DNA of 16,739 bases from NCBI GenBank assembly GCA_011800805.1, contig MPNW01000872.1:23007-39745 (forward strand), given 5' to 3'. Shown here one piece after another: positions 1-7,503 of this stretch. A program made the position numbers and the translations under genes. The notes below the pieces were generated by a model that searched no databases, was not told where the DNA came from, and worked only from the letters and a program-made list of their open reading frames with translations. Origin of the DNA: Hirudo medicinalis (Eukaryota > Annelida > Clitellata > Hirudinida > Hirudinidae). The stretch's first letter is position 1; the number at the start of each line of letters is the position of its first letter.

Positions 1-93
1 TCACAATCAATTAACATTACCGCATTTCCTGACCTTCACACAAAAAATCTAATCAAAATAATTATAATGCAAGATGAAAGTGATTAATTGTTG

Positions 94-143
<50 letters not shown>

Positions 144-183
144 GTCGTCGTCGTCGTCGTCATCATCACCATTATCATCACCA

Positions 184-214
<31 letters not shown>

Positions 215-270
215 CATCACCACCATCATCACCACCATCATCATCATCACCATCACCACCATCATCATCG
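94..270. repeat. (ATC)n trinucleotide microsatellite, interrupted
   Basis: A run of about 180 bp is built from CAT/ATC triplets, with a central block of CGT triplets (about 142-160) and scattered CAC and CAA variants. Every change keeps the triplet phase, so all frames read as homopolymers (poly-His or poly-Ser on +, poly-Met/Val on -). The open frames here are products of the repeat and not genes. The interruptions suggest an old tract that now mutates mainly by substitution. Confidence 0.97.
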
Positions 271-274
271 CGTC

Positions 275-471
275 CGCCTCATGCATTCTTCTGTTTGTTC
301 TTGTTTCAAATATGGAGGCGACCAAAAGTCATCCACGAATTGAATCCATTCTATTTTATTTCTGCGGAGTCGAATTCTGACAACATTCATTATGATTCAT
401 TCAGATAATGTATCTCCCTCTCTTCTCTTTTTTAGAGAGAATGAATTTTTTTTTTTATAAATTGGAAAAAA
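275..471. other. Unassigned AT-rich spacer
   Basis: Apart from T-runs near 430-456 this stretch shows no repeat, RNA gene or protein-like frame. Confidence 0.5.
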
Positions 472-520
472 TGTCAAATCTGTCAAATCACATGTCAAAT
501 CAAATGTCAAATCACAAATC
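472..520 (+). repeat. Degenerate TGTCAAATC tandem repeat
   Basis: The word TGTCAAATC (or GTCAAATC) occurs four times at 9-12 bp spacing, with short spacers ending in CA or AA. This is a small local tandem duplication with no evident function. Confidence 0.8.
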
Positions 521-565
521 TGTTTGATCGAAAGTCATTAATTTCAAATTTTAATCAGACACGGG

Positions 566-673
566 TTACTTGTATTTGGTACTTGTACTTGTACTCGTGT
601 GCAGATTTCAGGTACTTGTACTAGTACATCTACTTGGGGCTTTGAGTACTTCTACTTGGACCTCAGGACTTGG
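566..673 (+). repeat. Degenerate TACTTG hexanucleotide repeat
   Basis: About 108 bp are dominated by TACTTG/TACTTC/TACTAG words, dense at 580-597 and sparser at 611-673. Spacers such as CAGATTTCAG break the array. It looks like a decayed hexanucleotide satellite. The GTAC cores make it partly self-complementary, since GTACTAGTAC is a perfect palindrome. Confidence 0.75.
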
Positions 674-1139
674 TCGCATATCTGATTTTAATCAATAAAT
701 TACACCAAGACTTTCTTAAGTTCAAAAAATAAAATTAAAACTTGGATAGGGAAAATAATTTCCGAAAAATTGAAATCCACTTGTCAAGGAGATGAATGGA
801 CAAAGAGAGGGAAAGAAATAAATTGATCAAAATAATTATTTTCCTCCGAAATAAATCAAATCAATCGACTAAATCCCTACTAAATTCTTCACTCGAAGAT
901 GCAAAAAAAAAAATTTTTATTTTTAAATCGCGAAATTAAAACAAACGAACAGCGCGATTTTATTTCGGCAAATTGATTTCAGAGAATTAGAAAAAAAAAA
1001 AATGAAGAAAAAGATCACGTAAAAGCACAAATAGATGAAATAATGAAATATAAAATAAAACTCTGGGAAATAAGAAATAATTCCAACACAAAATATTCAG
1101 AGCGCCATCGATCGCCAAAGAAATCAGAGGATAAAAAAG
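674..1139. other. Unassigned AT-rich spacer with A-runs
   Basis: The stretch is rich in A and T with several A-runs (about 903-912 and 991-1001). No RNA gene, repeat family or coding frame is recognised. A 76-codon open frame starting at 1043 has no recognisable domain and runs from AT-rich sequence into the GC-richer island, so I do not call it. Confidence 0.5.
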
Positions 1140-1345
1140 ATGTGAGCGATATTGGGTTCGTCGGGCCTTATATCGCCCAGAGATTAATATCCCGAGCTGA
1201 GGCCGTGCTGGTCCGCTTGCGTTGGGTTGGTTTGAATGCCATAACTTGTTGGAGTCTTTATGCGCTCCATTGAACTCAATTATATGAGCAGATGGGGGTG
1301 CAATTGTACCCCCCTATCCACTACCCTACGGACGTTCCCCTGCGA
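1140..1345. other. GC-richer island with two hairpins, function unknown
   Basis: About 200 bp of much higher GC content sit in AT-rich DNA. Two inverted repeats are visible: GCGATAT (1146-1152) with ATATCGC (1170-1176), and the near-perfect palindrome GGGGGTGCAA/TTGTACCCCC (1294-1313, one G-T pair). A TRNA B-box-like word, GGTTTGAATGCC, lies near 1229-1240, but no matching A box or cloverleaf is found. It could be an old short interspersed element or a structured non-coding RNA. Neither is established. Confidence 0.4.
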
Positions 1346-1747
1346 GTCGTGTCTGGATCCTTATTTCATTATAAATTCTGTTTTTGCGATGTCTTTTGAG
1401 GAATGGTTCAACAGCAAATAATTCGCACGGCTCAAGTTTTAAAGTTGTAACATTTGATTTGATCTCCAAACTGTTCTAGTTTTTCAATTATCAACTTGTA
1501 ATATTTTCAATCTTCATTCATTCTTGAATTCCACTCATTTTTCTCTTCTTTGATCAATAAATCCATCAGAAATTATTTCGATTGAAAAATTTTAATTTCT
1601 CTTTTAATGTTGAAATTGAAAGTAAAAATAATAAAAAAAACTGTCTGGATCTCCCGGAAGGTCGAAATTGGAGAATCCTCCGGCATTAAGTTCCCGAGGT
1701 GGAATCTGCTTCTCGTCTGAGTGTAAGTGCAAGCTGTCATGACGGAC
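1346..1747. other. Unassigned spacer
   Basis: AT-rich sequence with no supported gene. The open minus-strand frame ending at 1573 is mostly a translation of the adjacent ATC tract (Asp-rich) and is not called. Confidence 0.5.
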
Positions 1748-1939
1748 ATGACGTCATCATTACCATCACCCTGATCATCGTCATCATCATCACTCTCACG
1801 ACCATCATAATCGTTATCGTCTTCATCATCATAATCATAGATCGTAGACATTGACACCGTCACATCATTATCATTACTGCTATCGTCAACTTCATCAGCA
1901 TCATTATCATCATCACCACCATCATCATCATCATCATCT
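1748..1939. repeat. Interrupted ATC/GTC microsatellite
   Basis: About 190 bp of ATC, GTC and ACC triplets, purest at 1916-1938 and increasingly interrupted towards 1750. It is the second trinucleotide tract in the window with the same strand polarity as the first. Confidence 0.9.
1749..1756. promoter_or_regulatory. Perfect CRE palindrome TGACGTCA (site 1)
   Basis: The sequence is the full 8-bp cAMP response element bound by CREB/ATF bZIP dimers. It lies at the edge of the ATC microsatellite, so chance origin from the related words TCATCA and GACGTC is possible. Two further perfect copies lie about 250-270 bp downstream. Confidence 0.4.
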
Positions 1940-1998
1940 AATCCGAGTCATCCCAATTGACATCTCATCCTCGTTCTCTTCCCGTTTAACCTCCATTA

Positions 1999-2025
1999 TG
2001 ACGTCATAGATGAAGCATGACGTCA
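1999..2025. promoter_or_regulatory. Paired perfect CRE palindromes (sites 2 and 3)
   Basis: TGACGTCA occurs at 1999-2006 and again at 2018-2025, 19 bp centre to centre (just under two helical turns). They are followed by the palindrome GAGGATCCTC (2031-2040) and by GGCGCCATTT, which contains an inverted YY1-type ATGGC core (AAATGGCGCC). CREB/ATF sites in pairs are typical of promoters and enhancers. No transcript or start site can be seen, so regulatory function is inferred. Confidence 0.45.
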
Positions 2026-2140
2026 CAAGGGAGGATCCTCCATCGACTGGCGCCATTTCGACCGACGATGCTCTTGATTGATCGATTGATTGATTGATTG
2101 AAATTTTTGATCGAATCAACCATAACTAAATAAATTTGTT

Positions 2141-2200
2141 GTCACGCTCAAGCGGTTATGGTCACGGTCAAGTGGTTGTGGTTACGGTCGAGTGGTTTTT
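2141..2200 (+). repeat. Three-copy 20-bp tandem repeat
   Basis: Three consecutive units of exactly 20 bp (2141-2160, 2161-2180, 2181-2200) share the pattern GTCACGGTCAAGTGGTTRTG with 2-5 differences between neighbours. The degenerate GTGGTTG sequence continues a little further. No known element is recognised. Confidence 0.85.
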
Positions 2201-2371
2201 GTGGTGGTTGTGTATTTAATAAAAAATTTATAAAAAAAATCTTTTCTTCTTAATGGTTCACGGAAATTTGATTTACTCCATTCACAACCTTCACCTCAAA
2301 AGGTCAAATTTAAAATTATTTAAAATGAAATAATAATGATTCAAATAAATTATATTCAAAGTTACGACATT

Positions 2372-2431
2372 TTGATGATGATGCTGCTGATGATGATAAT
2401 GATGATGCTGCTGCTGCTGATGATGATGATG
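2372..2431. repeat. (GAT/GCT)n trinucleotide tract
   Basis: About 60 bp of GAT triplets with GCT interruptions. The reverse strand reads as poly-His/Gln, which explains the open minus frames here. Its polarity is opposite to the ATC tract at 2556-2620. Confidence 0.92.
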
Positions 2432-2555
2432 TTTGTAGTGGCTCCAGACGTGATGATAGTGATGCGTTTCATCCACTCCTGAAGTGCTAATCTGCGAGGC
2501 AGGTGAGCGAATGACTTCAATCGAACAGCAATCGCTTCCATGCACATGACAAATA

Positions 2556-2620
2556 TATCATCATCATCATACCGTCATCGTCATCATTATCATACCGTCA
2601 TCATCGTCATCATCATCATC
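2556..2620. repeat. (ATC)n trinucleotide tract
   Basis: About 65 bp of ATC/GTC triplets with two CATACCGTCATC sub-repeats. With the GAT tract at 2372-2431 it forms an inverted pair separated by about 125 bp. Confidence 0.92.
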
Positions 2621-2970
2621 CTGAATTATTGTTTGGACATGTCTATTTTGATCCTCGAATCAACAAATGTACCGCTCTCGATTGAGAATTTTGTTGTTTT
2701 TGAGACGACGTCCAACCGAACATTCCTCTGTTATAATAACCTGAGGTTGATATTAAAATCATTTTTTAGTCACAACCATAAAATGCCAGCCATTGTCAGT
2801 CACTTTCATAACTCATGTGATTTTTTCCCCTCAATTCTTTCGTCAGAATTTTATTTTCATTTCCATGCAAAGAGTCGAATTGGAGTTGTTTATCGCAGAA
2901 ACGTTAGTGTATTTGAACCACTATAAATTATCGTTATGTAACATTACGTAAATTCATACAATGGATGATG
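2621..2970. other. Unassigned spacer
   Basis: A 128-codon plus-strand frame (2540-2926) begins inside the ATC tract and continues through AT-rich sequence. Its translation is Phe/Ser/His-rich without a recognisable domain. I see no splice context or codon bias supporting it, so no gene is called. Confidence 0.5.
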
Positions 2971-2977
2971 TTCTGAA

Positions 2978-3143
2978 GATGGCTAATGTAGGGTAATAAC
3001 CGTCAGGGCCACCCGCCTGATCAAATGGGTGTGGCCCATCCCCCCCCCGAGAACGTAAGGAGTTTGGGCTGAAACGTTCGTTGGCGGGGGTACTCCTCTG
3101 ATGATTCCCTGTCGGTACGCTCCGTGTTAGGAGTTTCTTAGTT
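2978..3143 (+). repeat. Structured GC-rich repeat, copy 1
   Basis: This roughly 165-bp GC-rich segment matches 4358-4521 over its whole length at high identity. Both copies share the same possible helices. The outer stem is 3000-3008 with 3107-3115 (one T-T mismatch). Hairpin B is CACCCG 3010-3015 with TGGGTG 3026-3031. Hairpin C is GGCCCA 3033-3038 with TGGGCT 3065-3070. A C-run in the C loop (3040-3048) can pair with GGGGG 3086-3090, which gives a pseudoknot. ACTCCT (3092-3097) is complementary to AGGAGT at both 3058-3063 and 3129-3134. GAAACGTT (3071-3078) and CTGATGA (3098-3104) resemble hammerhead ribozyme core words, but the order does not make a canonical ribozyme. It is likely a small non-autonomous mobile element or a retroelement part. 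The strand is chosen only because those motifs read on +. Confidence 0.75.
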
Positions 3144-4120
3144 CTGTTAAGTTAATTCACTATTTTATATTTAAAAAAAATTTGGATTGTGAATTTATAA
3201 ATTTTCACTTTTCAATTGTATATTCACGGCAAACTCGAATAATTTCCTACAATGCCACAATTTGTCCCGACTTCATCGAGCCATTTGCTTTCTCAATCAA
3301 CTTGTTCGAGCTAATAGGACGCCTCTTCTTTAAGACAGGTTTAATTGAGAATTCCAGCTACTGATTTCTTATTCTATGACGCACTTATTTATAGATGCTT
3401 AGTTTCGCTTCAAAGCATGTTTTAAATATTGTATTATTTATTATTTATTATTTATCACACACGAAAAAGTGAGAACTGAAATAGTGCTCATTTGGCATGA
3501 TGTAGGGATTCTTTCTTGTAAACCATTGGACTTTTTTTGTTGAGAAACATGTTGAGAACTCTTTTTTCCTTCTTCTTTTTTTTGTACTCAAATTGACCTC
3601 GAAAGTCGATCAATTGAACCGGTTACCAGGCTTATTACCCAAAATAAGCCACTTTGTACACATTTTCTAAACGTCTGAGTAATCGATGGAATTTCGATTG
3701 TTTCTAGAATTCTCTCTAATTTGTTAAAAAAAAACACCGAAAACAAAAACTGTGAAAGGCTCTTGACATTCTAGACATCCATAATTTATTTAGTCAAAGT
3801 TGTCGTTGAAAAGATGAGAATTTATTTTCGTGGTGACAAAATTCATGTGTCATCGTTATGAGCCCACGTAAGACCAAATAATCCAGAAAAACTTTCCGCA
3901 GCACAGACCTTTATTTATAAAAAATATTCTTTAATTAAATTAATGTTAAAACTAAAAACGAATATAATAGGCTATGATTTATGAAGTCGCTTTAAAAAAA
4001 ACTCCGCCTTGCGCAATCTTACAGATTGAAATAAATATTTAAGAATGAAATAAATCATTTCACAACAAATGTTACCACAACAAAATAAAATTTATAAATT
4101 AAAATAAAATAAGTTAAATT
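3144..4120. other. Unassigned AT-rich spacer
   Basis: Nearly 1 kb of AT-rich sequence with short A/T-runs and a small TTATTTA tract (about 3430-3456). No RNA gene or credible coding exon is seen. The word CTTTATTTATAAAA near 3909 recurs at 4171 just before the 54-bp direct repeat, hinting at a shared element edge. Confidence 0.5.
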
Positions 4121-4177
4121 TTAGACAAACATAAATTCATTGAATTGTGAGAACGCAGTCCTGCCGAAAGCTTTATT

Positions 4178-4231
4178 TATAAAATGTTGCTTTCTCGAGG
4201 GGCTGACATTCGTCGTTTTGAAGATAGGGGC
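4178..4231. repeat. 54-bp direct repeat, left copy
   Basis: Positions 4178-4231 are identical over all 54 bp to 4522-4575 (offset 344 bp). The left copy is preceded by CTGCCGAAAGCTTTATT and the right copy follows directly on the structured repeat. Perfect identity suggests a recent duplication or terminal direct repeats of an inserted element. The reverse strand contains AATAAA just outside this copy. Confidence 0.93.
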
Positions 4232-4357
4232 TGTGCACTCAGGTAAAACGCCGAACGGTACCGGACCGGATTCACACCACAGTTCCGAGTGCGTTCGAGT
4301 TTCCGGCCTCACGGAAGACCTTCCACGAGCTAGGATCAAGTTCCCTCGAGGAAATGN
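4232..4357. other. GC-richer insert between the 54-bp direct repeats
   Basis: This 126-bp segment separates the left 54-bp repeat from the structured repeat. It contains the words GGTACCGGACCGG and CGAGTGCGTTCGAG and ends at the single ambiguous base (N at 4357). It has no second copy in the window. It could be the unique part of an element whose ends are the direct repeats. Confidence 0.5.
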
Positions 4358-4521
4358 GATGGGTAAACGTAGGGTAATAACCGACAGGGACACCCGCCTG
4401 ATCAAACGGGTGTGGCCCACCCCCCGAGAACGTAAGGAGTTTGGGCCGAAACGTTCGGTGACGGGGGCACTCCTCTGATGATTCTCTGTCGGTACGCTCC
4501 GTGGTAGGAGTTTCTAAGTAC
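4358..4521 (+). repeat. Structured GC-rich repeat, copy 2
   Basis: This is the second copy of the 2978-3143 repeat, with better-preserved helices. The outer stem CCGACAGGGA (4381-4390) pairs with TCTCTGTCGG (4483-4492) over 10 bp with one G-T. Hairpin B is CACCCG 4391-4396 with CGGGTG 4407-4412. Hairpin C is GGCCCA 4414-4419 with TGGGCC 4442-4447. The C-run 4420-4425 can pair with GGGGG 4463-4467. ACTCCT 4469-4474 can pair with AGGAGT at 4435-4440 or at 4506-4511. Differences from copy 1 within stems B and C turn G-T pairs into G-C pairs, so pairing is kept. GAAACGTT lies at 4448-4455 and CTGATGA at 4475-4481. The 3' end abuts the right 54-bp direct repeat. Confidence 0.75.
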
Positions 4522-4575
4522 TATAAAATGTTGCTTTCTCGAGGGGCTGACATTCGTCGTTTTGAAGATAGGGGC
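4522..4575. repeat. 54-bp direct repeat, right copy
   Basis: Identical to 4178-4231. It begins immediately at the end of the structured repeat (sharing the CTATAAAA junction). With the left copy it brackets a 290-bp block, a layout like short terminal direct repeats or one unit of a tandem duplication. Confidence 0.93.
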
Positions 4576-5920
4576 GGGGTTCGCATGTTTATTTTTTCCG
4601 TTTTCAAGAAAAACGAGTGTTTGCGAGAGATTTTTTATTTTCACGAGGTTTGCCTTTATTTGCATTTATGCTTAATTTCGTTCGCAACCTGAGCCTCATT
4701 TTGCTGCTCTTCAGCTCCTCCTTCTGAGTTTTGAACATTTAAATGTCGAATGAACTAAATGCTTCCATAATTTTTGATTTTCTGATTTTCACAGAAACTT
4801 CTTTTCTGAATCTTGCCTCGTTTCCCTTCCAGAACCTTAGCTCCATTCTCACTTGACTGACGTAGGACTTCTCGACAAAAACAAAAGGCGCTTCTGCTCT
4901 AATAAAGCAGACGACAGGTACGGTCGTGTTTGGGGAAAAAAACCCCAGCTAAAACTCAACTTGATATGACACTTTCTAAAGGAGTTCTTTAAAAAGTTAG
5001 GACTGAATTTCACCTTCGATAAAATCTGAATTTCAATCTGAATTTGCATTTGAATCTCCTTCAAAACTCGGAGCCGCAAGGTTTCATTTTGACTTTCGAG
5101 ATACGAGAGCTTCTATCAATCTTTCTTAACTTGAATCTTTACAGATGGGAGATAGCATTAAATTCTGGCACAAGTAACGATAACATCGGTACTTATTTTT
5201 TTCTTGGATTTTACTGGGCAACGTAAAAAATATATTTCATTCCTACGCTCATCCTTCTGAAATAATCACAATCTGTTTTTATCGTTTTGGAGAATTTGTT
5301 CTACACTTTGATGAAATTTTATAAACATATTTTAATCAAACAATTAATTTTTTTTTTCATTTTAAAAGCAAAGACATACATTTTGTTGTTATGAAGTGAG
5401 TGTTTTCACTTTTGTGTGTTTTGCAGAATGTAATTTGTTCAAAGCTCGTCTGCATCTTTAGAAGTGGACTTCTGTGAAAGATGTCACAAAAAGTAAAACA
5501 AAAACAATTTGAAATTAGAGATCCTCAGATTGGCTGAACGGATTCAATTTTTTTTTGTTTTTGTTTAGATTTGATCGTCCGATATCAAAGTTTGTTTTTT
5601 ATTCCAAACCGCGGTTAAAGTTTTTCGATCAAAATTTTCCCTCTCCTCGTCTGATGTTCTCAGCGGACGTCACTCAGTGGACATGGAGCTTTTATCTTTC
5701 TCGACAAGATATTTTTTTTTTGGAGAAATTTAAAAAAAATCAATTTTCTAACCGAGTTTCTAGTCTGATAGTTTCGCGTCTGCAGCAAAAATGCGGGATG
5801 AAATTTAAATTAAAGTAAAGTAAAGTGAGGAATTATCCTCAATAAATTTCAAAAAAATAATGATAATAAAATAATAATAATGATAATTAATGGTAATATT
5901 AGTAATGGTAGTAATGTGCT
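4576..5920. other. Unassigned AT-rich region
   Basis: About 1.35 kb, AT-rich with many T-runs and A-runs. Small open frames (60-90 codons) on both strands lack recognisable domains and are rich in Phe, Leu, Lys and Asn, as expected from AT-rich DNA. From 5858 to 5915 there is an impure TAA/TGA tract. No gene, tRNA or clear repeat family is seen. Confidence 0.5.
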
Positions 5921-5924
5921 CCTA

Positions 5925-6600
5925 TTCACTTGGAATCACTTTTTGAGGAACGCATCGGTAGCCAATGTAATTACTCTCCTCCAATGACCGTGAAATCCAC
6001 AATTTTTCCGATACGCCCGACAGGATGGGTGGAATCCTTAAAAGTGCTTGTTTTCGGGATGTTGACTTTTTTATTTTTCCACTTCGGTGACCACGGAGCG
6101 ATTCCGCAGTCCTTGAATCTTTCATTGACCTCATTGCTCTTGTAAGGAGGCGCCCACAGGGGTAGTTTTTGTCAGAATGTCCTGTCGTTAAGAAGACACT
6201 TTAGAGGCCTGAGGTGAGTTGAAATCTAGAATTCCATTCAGATGAGCGCTCAGATTAGTGAGGGACTAAAATCCCGAACACCAGTATCGCTTTCGGCAGC
6301 GTCGAGTGCGCAGATAGCGAACGAATGGTGGACTTTCTTTTTAAGAAGGACTTCAATGAAAGTTCTCCAGGTTGTGCAAATAATCCACTCCATCCGGAGG
6401 CTTATGCACGGTCCTCGGTCGGTGAATTGTATGACAGGATGAACATTGCTTAAGCCATATTATAGCACCCAGTGACATTTTCGGCATTCGTATGACATGG
6501 AGCTGTCCGTGAGTCATTTGACAGCATCTAATGGAATGCCTTGCTTCATCTTTGTGCCTTTCCTAAGAATATGTAAGTTGTCTTTCGCGGCTGTTTAAGG
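5925..6600 (-). other. Possible decayed coding or transposon remnant, frames uncertain
   Basis: This stretch is less AT-biased than its flanks and gives protein-like translations in separate frames. On the minus strand 5971-6171 is open for 66 codons, reading ...LPLWAPPYKSNEVNERF... and ending DFTVIGGE-stop. A one-base shift at that stop would continue with SNYIGYRCVPQKVIPSE. Further upstream on the minus strand 6353-6562 is open for 69 codons and includes QMTHGQLHVIRMPKMSLGAI and HKPPDGVDYLHNLENFH. Another minus frame across 6250-6590 carries two in-frame stops. The plus strand is also open at 6262-6453 (VECADSERMVDFLFKKDFNE), so the coding strand is not certain. No family is recognised. If it was coding, it is broken by frameshifts and stops. 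A non-coding conserved stretch is an equal alternative. Confidence 0.25.
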
Positions 6601-6679
6601 CTAGGAAATAATAGATGCACAAATAACAGGTTCAAGTGAATTAATTATATTACTGTCGGCTATGTGGAGGGGTTAAGGT

Positions 6680-6733
6680 TAGGCCATTGTGTGGGGTTAG
6701 GGCTAGGCCATTTGGGAGTTAGGCTAGGCCATT
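6680..6733 (+). repeat. Degenerate 21-24 bp tandem repeat (TAGGCCATT)
   Basis: TAGGCCATT occurs at 6680-6688, 6704-6712 and 6725-6733, each preceded by a GGTTAGG-like word. This gives three units of 24 and 21 bp spacing. The GGTTAGGG words resemble telomeric sequence, but the units are not telomere repeats. Confidence 0.8.
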
Positions 6734-7039
6734 TTTCTGCAAGGCTCAAAGGAATTACCGCTTTTGGAACTTTCCGTGTGTCCTTAACGATGCGCCATCT
6801 TGATGTTGATATCTTAGGACGCCAATCCCCATCGATTTCGTACCGGTGTTGAAATTGATTGACGTCCTAGGGCTGCTTGCTGCTTTATGAATCAATGATG
6901 AAGAGCATCAATATCACCGTGGTCATATCGATTGAGGCCTCAATGAGTATTTTTGTCTCAATTGAAAGGGGAAGCGAGTGTCAAAAAGTTGTGATCATTG
7001 TAATTGTAAACCTCTTCGAATTTTTAGCCAATAAATTAA

Positions 7040-7112
7040 TTTTATTATTGTTATCGTTAATATTATTATTATTGTTGTTGTTGTTGTTGTTATTATTATT
7101 ATTTAATATTAA
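7040..7112. repeat. TTA/TTG trinucleotide tract
   Basis: A roughly 70-bp run of TTA and TTG triplets, with a (TTG)n core near 7072-7089 flanked by TTA. The poly-Leu reading of the plus frame here is a product of the repeat. Confidence 0.88.
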
Positions 7113-7400
7113 TTATTTCTGTTATTGCTAATGAATTAAATAATTTTATTACGCTATACACAACTTTCGACGAATTCACTTTTAAAGGGAAATTTGTTAG
7201 AAACGCACCTTTATTTGCAAGCTTATTATTAATGAACGAGGTTGACCGCGGGAAGCCAGGAATACCCAAAGATGTTGCCAAGGTTTCTTGATGGGTTCCC
7301 GAAGACGTACGGTCAAGTTGAGCCAACGAATGTGCAGTGATGCATAGCAATCCTGAGAATATTTTATCTCTTATCCGATCGGCGGGTTGGTTTGTCGGTT
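7113..7400. other. Unassigned spacer
   Basis: An 83-codon minus frame (7099-7350) spans this segment. It has no recognisable domain or signal sequence and begins in AT-rich DNA. It is not called as a gene. Confidence 0.45.
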
Positions 7401-7410
7401 TATAAATGGC

Positions 7411-7503
7411 TTGTTTGTTTGTTGTTGTTGTTGTTTTTAAGTTGAAATAAATTTAAATGTTTGTTTGTTTGTTGTTGTTTTTAAGCTGAAATAAATTTAA
7501 ATG
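7411..7503 (+). repeat. Two-copy tandem repeat of about 45 bp
   Basis: A unit made of TTTG tetramers, TTG triplets and TTTTTAAGYTGAAATAAATTTAAATG occurs twice (about 7411-7459 and 7460-7503), differing in the number of TTG triplets and one Y position. A third partial TGTTTGTTTG follows. Confidence 0.85.

Noticed and set aside
62..408. Poly-His, poly-Ser and poly-Met frames
   Set aside because: They arise from the ATC microsatellite in three phases; no non-repetitive coding part remains.
1229..1240. TRNA-type B box (GGTTTGAATGCC)
   Set aside because: No convincing A box or cloverleaf could be built around it.
94..2200. CRISPR-like or other regularly spaced array
   Set aside because: Repeats here are contiguous simple sequence without unique spacers, and the context is eukaryotic.
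2540..2926. 128-codon plus-strand frame
   Set aside because: It starts in the ATC tract and continues in AT-rich DNA as Phe/Ser/His-rich sequence without a domain.
3098..3134. Complete type I hammerhead formed by ACTCCT-CTGATGA...AGGAGT
   Set aside because: Helix I could form, but there is no GAAA between CTGATGA and the closing strand, and copy 2 ends GTGGT instead of a GTH cleavage triplet.
4121..4665. Two minus-strand frames sharing an identical peptide
   Set aside because: The shared peptide is only the translation of the 54-bp direct repeat; the frames run across the structured repeat and an N and do not look like genes.
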